A DNA stretch of 64,000 nt from NCBI GenBank assembly GCA_902526645.1, contig CABZLS010000004.1, positions 24,444 through 88,443 on the forward strand, written 5' to 3'. Position numbers and translations under genes: made by a program. The stretch comes from an uncultured Pelagibacteraceae bacterium. Its GTDB lineage: Bacteria; Pseudomonadota; Alphaproteobacteria; Pelagibacterales; Pelagibacteraceae. Shown one piece after another: positions 34,952 to 44,400 of the stretch; within the stretch, counting starts at the first letter, position 1; each line of letters starts with the position of its first letter. The notes beneath the pieces were generated by a model. That model was not told the origin of the DNA, did no database searches, and saw nothing but the letters and a program-made list of their open reading frames with translations.

Positions 34952-34980
34952 TTGACATAACGCGCATAAAAAAATAAAAA
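34952..34980 (+). promoter_or_regulatory. Promoter of the 24-residue basic protein gene
   Basis: A consensus TTGACA (34952-34957), a 17-base spacer and TAAAAA (34975-34980). The 9-base string GCGCATAAA occurs at 34962-34970 in the spacer and again at 34859-34867, a possible regulator site. Transcription should start near 34987, before the inverted repeat. Confidence 0.6.
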
Positions 34981-34991
34981 TAACTTAATAG

Positions 34992-35008
34992 CGAATCAAT
35001 TTGATTCG
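34992..35008. repeat. Perfect inverted repeat in the leader of the basic protein gene
   Basis: CGAATCAA, one central T, TTGATTCG: a 17-base perfect dyad between the predicted start of transcription and the GGGAG ribosome site (35021-35025). The one-base centre suits a protein-binding operator better than an RNA hairpin. Confidence 0.6.
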
Positions 35009-35031
35009 TATAACAAAAAAGGGAGCTAAAG

Positions 35032-35106
35032 ATGCCTAAGAGAAGAAAAAAAGCAAAGAAAGCTAAGAAAGCTAAGAAAAAAGCTAAGAAAAGAAGAAGA
35101 AGATAA
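35032..35106 (+). CDS. 24-residue Lys/Arg-rich protein
   Basis: A tiny frame, MPKRRKK followed by four A-K-K-type repeats and ending in K-K-R-R-R-R; every residue after the first three is Lys, Arg or Ala. It has a strong GGGAG ribosome site 7 bases before the ATG, a consensus promoter and a strong terminator, so it is a complete one-gene unit and not a chance frame. Lys/Ala repeats resemble the tails of histone H1-like proteins. I infer nucleic-acid binding (DNA compaction or ribosome contact), but nothing proves it. I do not recognise a named family. Confidence 0.7.
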   Translation: MPKRRKKAKKAKKAKKKAKKRRRR

Positions 35107-35125
35107 TAACTTAGTATTCTTTATT

Positions 35126-35168
35126 AAAAACGCTTCTCATAACGTTATGTGTGAGAGGCGTTTTTTTT
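35126..35168. terminator. Bidirectional intrinsic terminator
   Basis: A 14-bp stem with one G-T pair: AAAAACGCTTCTCA (35126-35139) with TGAGAGGCGTTTTT (35152-35165), around a 12-base loop. Eight Ts follow on the + strand. Read on the - strand, the same stem ends in TTTTT. It therefore ends both the small basic gene (+) and carD (-). Confidence 0.9.
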
Positions 35169-36066
35169 ATTCCTCTACATTTTCCTCTGGCTCTGAAATT
35201 GTTTCCTCCTCAACTACAGCAGCTGCAGGTTTATTATTTTGAATTGAAGTTTTTTGTTGGTTGTCTAAATTTCTCTTTAAAGCTTTATCTAATTTTTTTT
35301 GTGTATCTTCTGTTGATGAATTAAGAATTATTTGGAATTCTGATAAAATTCTTTCATAAGCTTTTTCAAACAGTTGTCTTTCACTATAAGATTGATCTAC
35401 CATTAGATCATCTCCTTTATTTAAATCTCTTACAACTTCAGCTAGTTCATAAATCTTACCTGAAGAAATTTTTGCTTCATATTCTTGAGCTCTTCTGCTC
35501 CACATTGATCTTTTAATTTTAGGTTTACTTTTCAATATTGAAATACATTTATTAACTTGGTTAATTGTTGCTAAAGGTCTTAGGTTTGACTGTTTATTTA
35601 CTGGGACCATTCCATTAGCTTTATCTTTTTCGAATTTGATCACGTAAGTTTCAACATCAATACCGCCAATATTTATTTTTTTAAATTCTGAAATTTGGCC
35701 AACACCATGTTTGGGATAAACAATATAATCTTTAATTTTATATTCTCGTTTTTCAGTGTCCTGTTTCTTTACTTTTTTTATTTCTGGTTTAAGTTCATTA
35801 TTTTTGGGAATTCTTAAGTTTTCATTTTTGTTTTCAGTTTTTTCATTTATTTTTTTTTTGTTCTTAGGTAAAATTTTTTTGATTTTCCTAGATTTAATAG
35901 TAGATGTTTTTTTATCTATTTTTTTTGAAATTTTTTTGGGTTTAGGTTTTTTAGGTTTTTGGAGTTTTTTAGGTTTTTTAGGTTTTTTAGGTTTTTTAGT
36001 TTTTTTACTAAATGTTTTCTTTAAAATACTTTTCAAATTTATTTTGTTCATTTTTAAACTTTTCAT
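35167..36066 (-). CDS. carD: CarD-family RNA polymerase-binding regulator with Lys/Pro-rich N-terminus
   Basis: CarD-type proteins bind the RNA polymerase beta subunit and stabilise open promoter complexes. The conserved part starts near residue 108 with [17 protein letters not shown] and runs through [31 protein letters not shown] and the helical DNA-binding end ([15 protein letters not shown]). The first 105 residues are an added basic tail with K-K-P repeats, and the last 50 are acidic. The start lies inside fdxA (59-base overlap); a second Met at 36051 is possible. At 299 residues it is far longer than the usual 160-170. Confidence 0.9.
   Translation of the reverse strand: MKSLKMNKINLKSILKKTFSKKTKKPKKPKKPKKLQKPKKPKPKKISKKIDKKTSTIKSRKIKKILPKNKKKINEKTENKNENLRIPKNNELKPEIKKVKKQDTEKREYKIKDYIVYPKHGVGQISEFKKINIGGIDVETYVIKFEKDKANGMVPVNKQSNLRPLATINQVNKCISILKSKPKIKRSMWSRRAQEYEAKISSGKIYELAEVVRDLNKGDDLMVDQSYSERQLFEKAYERILSEFQIILNSSTEDTQKKLDKALKRNLDNQQKTSIQNNKPAAAVVEEETISEPEENVEE
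35935..36008. repeat. 9-base tandem repeats coding K-K-P in carD
   Basis: On the + strand the unit AGGTTTTTT occurs repeatedly, mostly as head-to-tail copies, ending against the fdxA stop. Read on the - strand it gives AAA-AAA-CCT, i.e. Lys-Lys-Pro. Units are a multiple of three, so copy changes would lengthen or shorten the tail without breaking the frame. The T-runs could also slip. Confidence 0.8.
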
Positions 36067-36334
36067 GATCCAAAGGTGGATCTTTTTTTTCAGTTATATT
36101 TGGCCAAATTTCAGAATATTGCTTGTTTATCTGAAGCCATTTTTCACTGCCAGGCTCTGTATCAGCTTTGATGGCATCAACAGGACATTCTGGTTCACAA
36201 ACGCCACAATCTATACACTCATCAGGTTTAATTACAAGCATATTTTTTCCCTCATAAAAACAATCTACAGGACAGACATCTACACAATCAGTTAATTTAC
36301 ATTTAATACATTTATCATTTACTAAATAAGTCAT
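36008..36334 (-). CDS. fdxA: 7Fe-type ferredoxin
   Basis: Small electron carrier of 108 residues. [19 protein letters not shown] and [17 protein letters not shown] give the Cys ligands of one [3Fe-4S] and one [4Fe-4S] cluster, the Azotobacter-type arrangement; the rest is a typical C-terminal extension with WP. It overlaps carD by 59 bases and the TerB-like gene by 4. A ferredoxin beside carD is a common alphaproteobacterial pair. Confidence 0.95.
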   Translation of the reverse strand: MTYLVNDKCIKCKLTDCVDVCPVDCFYEGKNMLVIKPDECIDCGVCEPECPVDAIKADTEPGSEKWLQINKQYSEIWPNITEKKDPPLDHEKFKNEQNKFEKYFKENI

Positions 36335-36744
36335 AATAATTTGTTTTTAATTTTTTCTTTAATATTACCCATAACTTTACTATCAATATATAACAATCCT
36401 GTAAGTCGTCTCATTAAACTTGTTTCGTATATATCTGCTTCATTGTTTGAGTAAATAATTTCCCATAATGTCTCAATAATTTTAATTTTATGCTTTTCAT
36501 CCATATCTTTGACTTTCTTAGTAAATTCTAAAATTTGGTTAGAATCTTCCTCAATTTTCTTCGCATCTACAATTATTTTGTCTAATTCATTTTTATCAAC
36601 TCCAATTTTTAATAATGCTGATTTAATTATACTTTCCTCTTTAGGAGAGTAATGTTCATCTATTTTTGCTGCATGTATTAATAGTGCAGTAATTTTTATA
36701 ATATCTTTATTATTATTTACCTCTTTATTTTTTAAAAAAAACAT
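36331..36744 (-). CDS. TerB-like helical protein
   Basis: A 137-residue, all-helical protein. [28 protein letters not shown] and [27 protein letters not shown] (given as regions) are the two-fold repeated pattern of the tellurite-resistance TerB fold, with acid residues in the loops for metal binding. The function of lone TerB proteins is not settled. It sits between the helicase and fdxA, 5 bases after the helicase and overlapping fdxA by 4. Confidence 0.78.
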   Translation of the reverse strand: MFFLKNKEVNNNKDIIKITALLIHAAKIDEHYSPKEESIIKSALLKIGVDKNELDKIIVDAKKIEEDSNQILEFTKKVKDMDEKHKIKIIETLWEIIYSNNEADIYETSLMRRLTGLLYIDSKVMGNIKEKIKNKLL

Positions 36745-36749
36745 GAGTA

Positions 36750-39230
36750 TTAACTTAAGTTAAGATTTCTTAAAATTTTAAATGGGTTCTCTTTAGAGGG
36801 TTTTTTATCAAAAATTTTCTTTATTTTTTTTGAAGGATAATATCTAAAAAATATTTCATTATTTTTTTCATTAATTTTATATCCCATAATTTTAATTAGT
36901 TTTTTAAAATCTTCTTTATTACACCCTAATAAGTTTAACATTTCAGGTATAAGTTTTATTTCCTTTTCTCCCTCATTTTTTAAATTGATAATCTGAACAA
37001 ACAATCTCTCTAAAATATCAATTCTTATATAAAATTTGTCAAATTTTTCAAATCCACAAAGTAACATAAAATTTCTACTTTTAATATTTTTGTTATTAAT
37101 AAAATTTAATCCAAATGTGGGTGGACTTAGATTAAAATATTTTTGATGATAGTTTTTCCAAAGAAGAGTTCTTAAAGATACTGCTTCAGGTTTAATTAGC
37201 CTGTGTAAGTAAACATGGTATCTTCCAAATTTTACGCCTAAATCTCTTAAAATTTTTCTATCATTTTGCTCTAGACTCTCAAGATAGCTTGAAACTTGTT
37301 CTCTCTTAAGAACACCATTATTTTCATAAAGTTGAAATGCTAACGCTTTGATTGAGGATTTTTTTTCTTTTATATTTTTTAAATCAATGAGGCTCTTTAA
37401 AGATGTATTAATTTTATTTCTTAACCACTTCTCAATAAAATCTGTTAATTTTTTTTTTTGATTTGTTTCAAGAGTATCGTCTATTATTAATTCAAAAGCT
37501 GGGTTTAAATAATCTCTGCCTGATAAAAGTTTTGCTATAGGTGACTTATTCCAATAAATCTTAAAATCATTATGAAGCTCAATTAAACTTGTTTCAATTA
37601 TTTCTCGTATTCTTTTTTCAAGTTCTGGACCTATCGTTTGTCTTGCTGCCTTTTTAAGAGATTTAATATCAGTCTCTAATGCTCCTTTTTTTAGATCCAA
37701 TTCCAACTTCAAACCATTTAATGTTCCTATAAATTGATCATCAATCATAACATCATTATTATCTAAAATTTTCGTAATAAATTCCATATCTTGTTTTAAT
37801 CCTCTTGCAAGCACGCTAGCTCGTTTATCAATAAATGTTTTTGTAAGTTCCTCATGAAGTCTATCTGAAAGTTTGTCTTCTAATAATTTTGTTTTCTCAA
37901 TCCAATAGTTTTGATTTTCAGTCCAATTATTTTTATTTGAAACATATGACCAAGTTCTAACATTTGCAATTCTATTTGACAAAGAATCAACATTTCCCTC
38001 TAGATTATTCAATTTCATTAGCTGTAGGTGCATGAAATCATCAGTGATTTTACCTGTTTTTGAGTTTAAAAACTTAAAAACATTTTCAATTACTTCATAG
38101 TGATTTCCGTAGGTTTTTTTTACAAAATCAGGTATTTGACAACACTCCCATAAAAGCTTTAATCTATCTTTTTCTAATTTTGTTTTTTGTAAGTTTTTAT
38201 CTTTTGTAAAAAACTTAAGAGCCTTTTCGTCTTCACATTCATAAATTTTTCTAAGCCATTCTTTATTGGGCTTTTCGTCTAATGACTTTATTAGAGTAAA
38301 TGGATTATTAAAATTTAAATTTGAATTTCTCCAAAATAAAGACTGAAGTTCCTCAAATTTATGATTTTCAATAAGATCAACTTCATCAGCATTTATTTCT
38401 TTACATTGACCTGTAATCCCAAAACTGCCATTATTTAAGTATCTTCCTGCTCGACCAGCAATTTGTCCAATTTCTGATAAATTTAATCTTCTTAATTTTT
38501 TTCCATCATATTTTTTAAAATTTGAAAAATAAACGTGATCTAAATCCATATTGATTCCCATTCCAATTGCATCAGTTGCTATCAAAAAATCAACATCTCC
38601 AGATTGATATAATTCTACTTGGGCATTTCTGGTTTTTGGGCTTAGTGATCCCATTACAATTGCGGCTCCACCTTTTTGTCTTCTAATTAATTCAGCAATT
38701 GCGTAAACTTCTTCTGAAGAAAAAGCAATTATTGCGGTTTTTCTATCAATTCTTGAAATTTTCTTATGTCCAGAGTAAGACAGTTTAGATAATCTATTCC
38801 TGTTAATAAATTCTATATCGTCATCTAATTTTGAAATTATCTTTTTAATAGTATTAGAGCCCAAAAGCATAGTAAGTTTATTTCCTCTCATATTTAACAA
38901 TCTATCAGTAAAAATATGACCACGTTCGTGATCAGAGCACATTTGTATTTCATCTACAGCAATAAAGTCTAAATCTTTATCTATCGGCATGGACTCCACA
39001 GTACAAAGAAAATACTTAGCATCATTTGGTATGATTTTCTCTTCACCAGTTATTAATGCAACTTTATTTACATTAATCCTTTTTACTACTTTATCATAAA
39101 CCTCTCTTGCTAAAAGTCTTAGAGGAAAACCGATCATACCATTTTCAAAGGAAAGCATAGTTTCGATTGCAAGGTGTGTTTTTCCAGTATTAGTTGGACC
39201 TAGTACAGCGGTTATTTTATTTTTTGACAT
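36750..39230 (-). CDS. SUV3/MgpS-like superfamily 2 RNA helicase
   Basis: An 826-residue ATP-dependent helicase. The N-terminus has Walker A AVLGPTNTGKTHLAIE and motif II VDEIQMCSD. Motif V and VI correspond to ATDAIGMGINMD and IGQIAGRAGR. This GPTNTGKT and DEIQ pair marks the mitochondrial SUV3 RNA-helicase group, which works with PNPase in mitochondria; a bacterial RNA-turnover role is likely, and pnp is also in this window. The C-terminal 450 residues are helical and less conserved. It starts the helicase-terB-fdxA-carD operon. Confidence 0.9.
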   Translation of the reverse strand: MSKNKITAVLGPTNTGKTHLAIETMLSFENGMIGFPLRLLAREVYDKVVKRINVNKVALITGEEKIIPNDAKYFLCTVESMPIDKDLDFIAVDEIQMCSDHERGHIFTDRLLNMRGNKLTMLLGSNTIKKIISKLDDDIEFINRNRLSKLSYSGHKKISRIDRKTAIIAFSSEEVYAIAELIRRQKGGAAIVMGSLSPKTRNAQVELYQSGDVDFLIATDAIGMGINMDLDHVYFSNFKKYDGKKLRRLNLSEIGQIAGRAGRYLNNGSFGITGQCKEINADEVDLIENHKFEELQSLFWRNSNLNFNNPFTLIKSLDEKPNKEWLRKIYECEDEKALKFFTKDKNLQKTKLEKDRLKLLWECCQIPDFVKKTYGNHYEVIENVFKFLNSKTGKITDDFMHLQLMKLNNLEGNVDSLSNRIANVRTWSYVSNKNNWTENQNYWIEKTKLLEDKLSDRLHEELTKTFIDKRASVLARGLKQDMEFITKILDNNDVMIDDQFIGTLNGLKLELDLKKGALETDIKSLKKAARQTIGPELEKRIREIIETSLIELHNDFKIYWNKSPIAKLLSGRDYLNPAFELIIDDTLETNQKKKLTDFIEKWLRNKINTSLKSLIDLKNIKEKKSSIKALAFQLYENNGVLKREQVSSYLESLEQNDRKILRDLGVKFGRYHVYLHRLIKPEAVSLRTLLWKNYHQKYFNLSPPTFGLNFINNKNIKSRNFMLLCGFEKFDKFYIRIDILERLFVQIINLKNEGEKEIKLIPEMLNLLGCNKEDFKKLIKIMGYKINEKNNEIFFRYYPSKKIKKIFDKKPSKENPFKILRNLNLS

Positions 39231-39404
39231 TTCTATCTTTAGTGTATATTTTTTTTTACCTACCAGATGTAGTTGGCCTTAAAGAACAAAAATAGCCTAA
39301 AACATGACCGAATCAGTGGAAAAAAAGTTCTCATTTTTAAATAAGTTAAATTTATTTTAGCACAAAAAAACGAATTCTATTGTAAAAAAACTAAAAAAAT
39401 GGAT
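39231..39404. other. Spacer between thioesterase and helicase genes
   Basis: 174 AT-rich bases upstream of the helicase start. They should hold the helicase promoter on the - strand. I see no RNA gene. An 18-codon + frame at 39304-39360 is not convincing. Confidence 0.4.
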
Positions 39405-39830
39405 TTAACCCCCTGGTCCTAAATCTGAAGGCTTTATCTTTAAAATTTTCCAAACACCAGATGCTGATGTAATAATTTTTTCATGACATTTAAGTTCACA
39501 AAATAAAAACACTAAAGTTTTTGTTTTTTTTAAAATTTTTACACTACCAATGATTTCATCACCAATTTTTGAAGCCCCAATAAATTTAATGTCCAATGAA
39601 ATTGTTACACAAGGAGCATTATCTGCTGAGCGATGTGCTGCTGTCCCAGCTCCAGCATCTATTAAAGCTGCGAGATAACCTCCGTGAGTAATACCTGCGG
39701 CATTTAAGTGGTTTTCACTGATTGAAGATTTAAATTCGTATTCAGTATCTGAAATATTTCTAAACATAACACCACCATTATGTTTCATAAAACCCGGTTT
39801 CAAGCTAATCTGTTCAAATTTATTAGACAT
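39405..39830 (-). CDS. PaaI-family hot-dog thioesterase
   Basis: Acyl-CoA thioesterase-like protein of 141 residues. AAGITHGGYLAALIDAGAGTAAH contains the HGG and downstream Asp of the PaaI/hot-dog active site; the region after it (TISLDIKFIGASKIGDEIIG) is the usual strand set. Substrate unknown. A 32-codon membrane ORF ends 6 bases upstream of its start. Confidence 0.85.
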   Translation of the reverse strand: MSNKFEQISLKPGFMKHNGGVMFRNISDTEYEFKSSISENHLNAAGITHGGYLAALIDAGAGTAAHRSADNAPCVTISLDIKFIGASKIGDEIIGSVKILKKTKTLVFLFCELKCHEKIITSASGVWKILKIKPSDLGPGG

Positions 39831-39836
39831 TTTTTC

Positions 39837-39935
39837 TTATAATATAAAAGTTAAAATTAATAAAATTATTAAAATAAATAGAAAAAAATATATTACAGCT
39901 TTTTGCAAAGAAGTTTTAGTAAACCAATTAAACAT
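39837..39935 (-). CDS. Possible 32-residue single-helix membrane protein
   Basis: A short frame starting MFNWFTKTSLQKAVIYFF, with one uninterrupted hydrophobic helix to the end. AAGGGA lies 5-6 bases before the ATG, a good ribosome site, and the frame ends 6 bases before the thioesterase ATG. Small single-helix proteins are common but hard to prove. Conservation in relatives would decide. Confidence 0.4.
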   Translation of the reverse strand: MFNWFTKTSLQKAVIYFFLFILIILLILTFIL

Positions 39936-39950
39936 ATTTGTCCCTTATTA

Positions 39951-40027
39951 TGGCGCGCCTGCTAGGAGTCGAACCCAGAACCTCCTGGTCCGTAGCCAAG
40001 CGCTCTATCCAGTTGAGCTACAGGCGC
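39951..40027 (-). tRNA. tRNA-Arg (anticodon ACG)
   Basis: A 77-base cloverleaf with encoded CCA, read on the - strand. The acceptor GCGCCTG (40021-40027) pairs with CAGGCGC (39955-39961). The anticodon arm CTTGG-CTACGGA-CCAGG gives ACG (inosine after editing), reading CGN. The D-arm has AGCTCAACTGGATAGAGC and the T-arm TTCGACT. It is divergent from the thiolase gene. Confidence 0.96.
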
Positions 40028-40097
40028 ATTTTAATTATATTAATTATAGTATATTAATATTTATTATATTTTAATGATATGACAAATTAAAAAATTT

Positions 40098-41273
40098 ATG
40101 GAGAATAGATTAAATGATGTGGTTATTGTTAGTGCAGTAAGAACACCAATTGGTGCTTACAAAGGTTCTTTAAAAAAAATGAAATCTAGCCAACTTGGCT
40201 CTGTCGTTATTCGAGAAGTTTTAAAAAAATCAGGTTTTAGTGAGGAGGAAGTTGATGAGGTAATAATGGGTCAAGTATTGGCTGCTGCTGCTGGACAAAA
40301 TCCTGCGAGACAAGCCGCAATAAATGCTGGTATACCATTCTCAAAACCTGCTCACTTAATTAACCAAGTTTGTGGATCTGGACTTAGAGCAGTAATATCT
40401 GGTTATCAATCAATTAAATTAGGAGAATCAAAAAATATAATTTCTGGAGGTCAAGAGAATATGTCCATTGCACCACACTCAATATTTTATCGTGATGAAA
40501 AAAAAATCTCAGAAAATAGTTTAATAGACACAATGGTTAACGATGGATTGATAGATGCCTTTGAGAAATATCATATGGGTGTGACAGCAGAAAATATAGC
40601 AAAAAAATACGATATCTCTAGACAAGAACAAGATGAATTTGCATTAAATTCTCAAAAAAAAACAGAGATTGCTATCTTAAATAATAAGTTTGATGATGAA
40701 TTAATTAAGATAAATCTTGATGGTATAGTGGTTAATAAAGATGAACATCCAAGGATAGGAATAAATATATCTGAATTAAAAAAGTTAAAAACAGTTTTTC
40801 AAAAAGATGGTACTGTAACACCAGGAAATTCCTCAGGTATAAATGATGGTGCAGCAGCTTTATTATTAACTTCCTTAGAAGAGGCAGAAAAAAAATTGAT
40901 TGACCCATTAGCAAGAATAGTATCTTGGGCATCTGTTGGAGTTGATCCCGCGCTCATGGGCTTGGGGCCAATTAAGGCTGTTCGTGAAGCAATTAAGAAA
41001 GCTAAATGGAATATAGACGAAATTGATTTATTTGAAATTAATGAAGCTTTTGCCGCTCAAAGCATTGCAGTAATTCGTGAATTGGGTATTGATCAGAGCA
41101 AAGTAAATGTTAATGGTGGAGCGATTGCTTTAGGTCATCCTATAGGTGCTTCAGGAGCAAGAATACTTGTTACTTTGATTCATGAGATGAAAAGACAAAA
41201 AAAAGATAAAGGTTGTGCAACACTTTGTATAGGTGGAGGAATGGGTATAGCTCTGTGCATTGAGAGGATTTAG
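40098..41273 (+). CDS. phaA: Acetyl-CoA C-acetyltransferase (thiolase)
   Basis: Biosynthetic-type thiolase of 391 residues that condenses two acetyl-CoA to acetoacetyl-CoA (or the reverse). INQVCGSGLRAV holds the nucleophilic Cys near 89. VNGGAIALGHPIGASGARI and CATLCIGGGMGIAL hold the catalytic His and the second Cys. SAVRTPIGAYKG starts the protein. No phaB or phaC lies near, so a link to polymer storage is not supported; acetoacetate or mevalonate-like use is possible. Confidence 0.95.
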   Translation: MENRLNDVVIVSAVRTPIGAYKGSLKKMKSSQLGSVVIREVLKKSGFSEEEVDEVIMGQVLAAAAGQNPARQAAINAGIPFSKPAHLINQVCGSGLRAVISGYQSIKLGESKNIISGGQENMSIAPHSIFYRDEKKISENSLIDTMVNDGLIDAFEKYHMGVTAENIAKKYDISRQEQDEFALNSQKKTEIAILNNKFDDELIKINLDGIVVNKDEHPRIGINISELKKLKTVFQKDGTVTPGNSSGINDGAAALLLTSLEEAEKKLIDPLARIVSWASVGVDPALMGLGPIKAVREAIKKAKWNIDEIDLFEINEAFAAQSIAVIRELGIDQSKVNVNGGAIALGHPIGASGARILVTLIHEMKRQKKDKGCATLCIGGGMGIALCIERI

Positions 41274-41386
41274 GAATTAATTTTTCCGTATTTCTCCTCT
41301 AATAATATTTTCTGTATCCAGTTTTTAGCATCTATGTAAGTGTTAGATTTTGTTTGAATGATTGATTTTAATAACTTTTTAATCAT
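41270..41386 (-). CDS. Possible 38-residue ORF
   Basis: A short frame in the 210-base gap before aceE, starting MIKKLLKSIIQ and ending KYGKINS. It ends in overlap with the thiolase stop. Residue content (Lys, Ile, Asn, two Glu, one Trp) is like real proteins here, but no ribosome site is visible. It may be a chance frame. Confidence 0.25.
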   Translation of the reverse strand: MIKKLLKSIIQTKSNTYIDAKNWIQKILLEEKYGKINS

Positions 41387-41483
41387 TTTTGAAGCATGTA
41401 TGTAAAGAGTGTCAAAAAATTGAGCAGAATGTGTTAAAATTTGCCATTAACTCTATTTTAATAGTGTATAAAACATAAAAAAA

Positions 41484-44400
41484 ATGACTGAAAAACTATT
41501 TGTACCTGATATTGGTGATTTTGAAAATGTTGAAGTAATTGAATTGCTGGTTAAAGAAGGACAACATATTAACAAAAACGATCCAGTAGTTACAATTGAA
41601 AGTGATAAATCTAGTGTTGAAATACCATCAACTTTTTCAGGAATAGTTGAGTCTATAATAGTAAAAGTTGGTGACAAAGTTTCAAAAGGGGATTTACTTC
41701 TTAATATTTCGAGTTCCAATAAAAAATCTGCAATATCTCAAGACGTTCCCAAAAATACTGAAAACTTAATTCAAGAAGCTGAAAATTCTTTAAAAAAAAA
41801 TGAAAAAAAAATTACTTTTCAACAAAAAATTAAAAATGAGAAATCAGAAATAATACAAGTTGTGAATGAAGGAGATATTGATCCAATAGAGACAGGTGAA
41901 TGGCTTGAGTCTCTTACTGATGTAATTCAAAAAGACGGAAATCAGAGAGCTCACTACTTAATAAAAGAGTTAATTAACAAAGCATACATGGAAGGAGCTA
42001 ATATTCCGTATACACAAAACACACCATATATAAACACAATTCCTGTAAGTGAGGAGAGGAAATCTAATGGTGATCAAAATATTGAAAGAAGAATTAGATC
42101 ATTAATTAGATGGAATGCTGCAGCAATGGTTGTAAGAGCAAATAAAAAATTTCCTGAACTTGGTGGCCACATTGGAACATTTGCATCTGCGGCAACACTT
42201 TATGATGTCGGAATGAATCATTTTTGGAGAGCTAAAAATAATAAATTTGGTGGAGATTTAGTTTATTTCCAAGGTCATAGTGCTCCAGGTATGTATGCAA
42301 GAGCTTTTCTTGAAGGACGACTTAATGAAAAACAACTTGATAGCTTTAGACAAGAAGTAAAGCCTGGGGGTTTATCATCATATCCACATCCTTGGTTAAT
42401 GCCAAAATTTTGGCAATTTCCAACTGTATCGATGGGATTAGGTCCAATGCTCGCAATTTATCAAGCTAGATACATGAAATATTTAATAAATAGAGGCTTG
42501 ATCAAAGATGAAGGTAGAAAAGTTTGGGCATTTTTAGGTGATGGAGAAATGGATGAACCTGAGTCTTTAGGAGCAATAGGCTTAGCTGCAAGGGAAAAAT
42601 TGGACAATTTGATATTTGTAGTAAATTGTAATCTTCAAAGATTGGATGGACCAGTAAGAGGTAATGGAAAAATTATTCAAGAGTTAGAGGGAATTTTTAG
42701 AGGGGCTGGTTGGAATGTTATTAAGGTAATATGGGGTTCTTATTGGGATCAATTATTAGCAAATGATAAGACGGGCCATCTAGTTAAAACAATGAATGAA
42801 ACAGTTGATGGTGAATATCAAGCAATGAAAGCTAGAAATGGGGCTTATGTAAGAGAAAAATTTTTTGGAAAATATCCAGAAACTTCAGAATTAGTCTCTA
42901 GCCTTTCTGACAAAGATATTTGGAGATTAAATAGAGGCGGTCATGATCCTCATAAAGTTTTCGCAGCATATGATAAAGCATCTAAAAATATTGGAAGTCC
43001 AACAGTTGTTATTGCTAAGACTATTAAAGGTTATGGCATGGGGAAAAGTGGAGAAAGTGTCAACACTACACACCAGACTAAGAAATTAGATGTCAATGAT
43101 TTGATGTATTACAGAGATAGATTTGATGTACCTCTTACAGATCAGCAAGTAAAAAACATTGAATATTATAAACCTGATCAAAATTCTCCAGAAATAAAAT
43201 ACATTAAAGAGAGAAGACTTCAATTGGGTGGTTTTATTCCAGAAAGAACTACTTATGCAAAACCAATTAAAGCTCCAGCAAAAGATATTTTTGATAATAT
43301 GAAAGTTTCAACTGGTAAAAAAGAGATGTCTACTACCATGGCCTTAGTAAGAATGTTAACGAATCTATTGAGAGATAAAAATGTTGCACCCAGATTAGTG
43401 CCAATTATTCCAGATGAAGCAAGAACATTTGGTATGGAGGGTTTTTTTCAAAAAGTTGGAATATATGCACATGAAGGTCAAAAATATGAACCTGAAGATT
43501 CTGCTCAACTAAGTTCATATAGAGAGGAAAAAAGTGGACAAGTTTTAGAGGAAGGAATTACAGAAGCGGGAGCTATGTCCTCTTGGATTGCGGCAGGAAC
43601 CTCATATACAAACCATGATCTAGAGATGATACCTATTTATCTTTTTTATTCTATGTTTGGATTTCAAAGGATTGGAGATTTTGCTTGGGCAGGTGCCGAT
43701 AGTCAGTCTAGAGGATTTCTGATTGGCGCTACAGCAGGAAGAACAACTTTAGCAGGTGAAGGATTACAACACCAAGATGGTCATAGTCATCTTATGGCAT
43801 CAACAATACCTAACTGTGTATCTTATGATCCAACTTTTCATTATGAATTAGCTGTTATTTTTAGAGAGGGTTTAAAAAGAATGCATGAAAAAAAAGAGAA
43901 TATCTTTTATTACATCACAACTATGAATGAAAATTATGCACATCCAGAAATGCCAAAAGATAAATTTTGTGAGGAAGGAATATTAAAAGGCATGTATAAA
44001 ATTAAAGAATTTAATAAATACAAAAAAACTAAAATTCAATTTTTGGGATCAGGTACAATTTTAAGAGAAATGATTTCAGCTGCTGAAATTCTTCAAAAAG
44101 AATACCAAATAGATAGTGAAGTTTGGAGCGTAACAAGCTTTAACGAGTTGAGAAGAGATGGTTTAGAAGTTGAGAGATACAATCTTCTGAATCCAGACAA
44201 AGAACCAAAAAAATCTTATGTTGAAAAATGTTTAAGTAAAACGGAAGGACCTATTTTAGCTGCTTCTGATTACATGAGAATGAATTCAGACCAAATCAGA
44301 CCTTATGTAAATAAAAGTTTTTATTCACTAGGAACAGATGGTTTTGGAAGAAGTGATACAAGAAAAAATTTAAGAAATTTTTTTGAAGTTGATAAAGAGC

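Noticed and set aside
39304..39360. 18-codon frame upstream of the helicase
   Set aside because: Too short, no ribosome site and ordinary AT-rich context.
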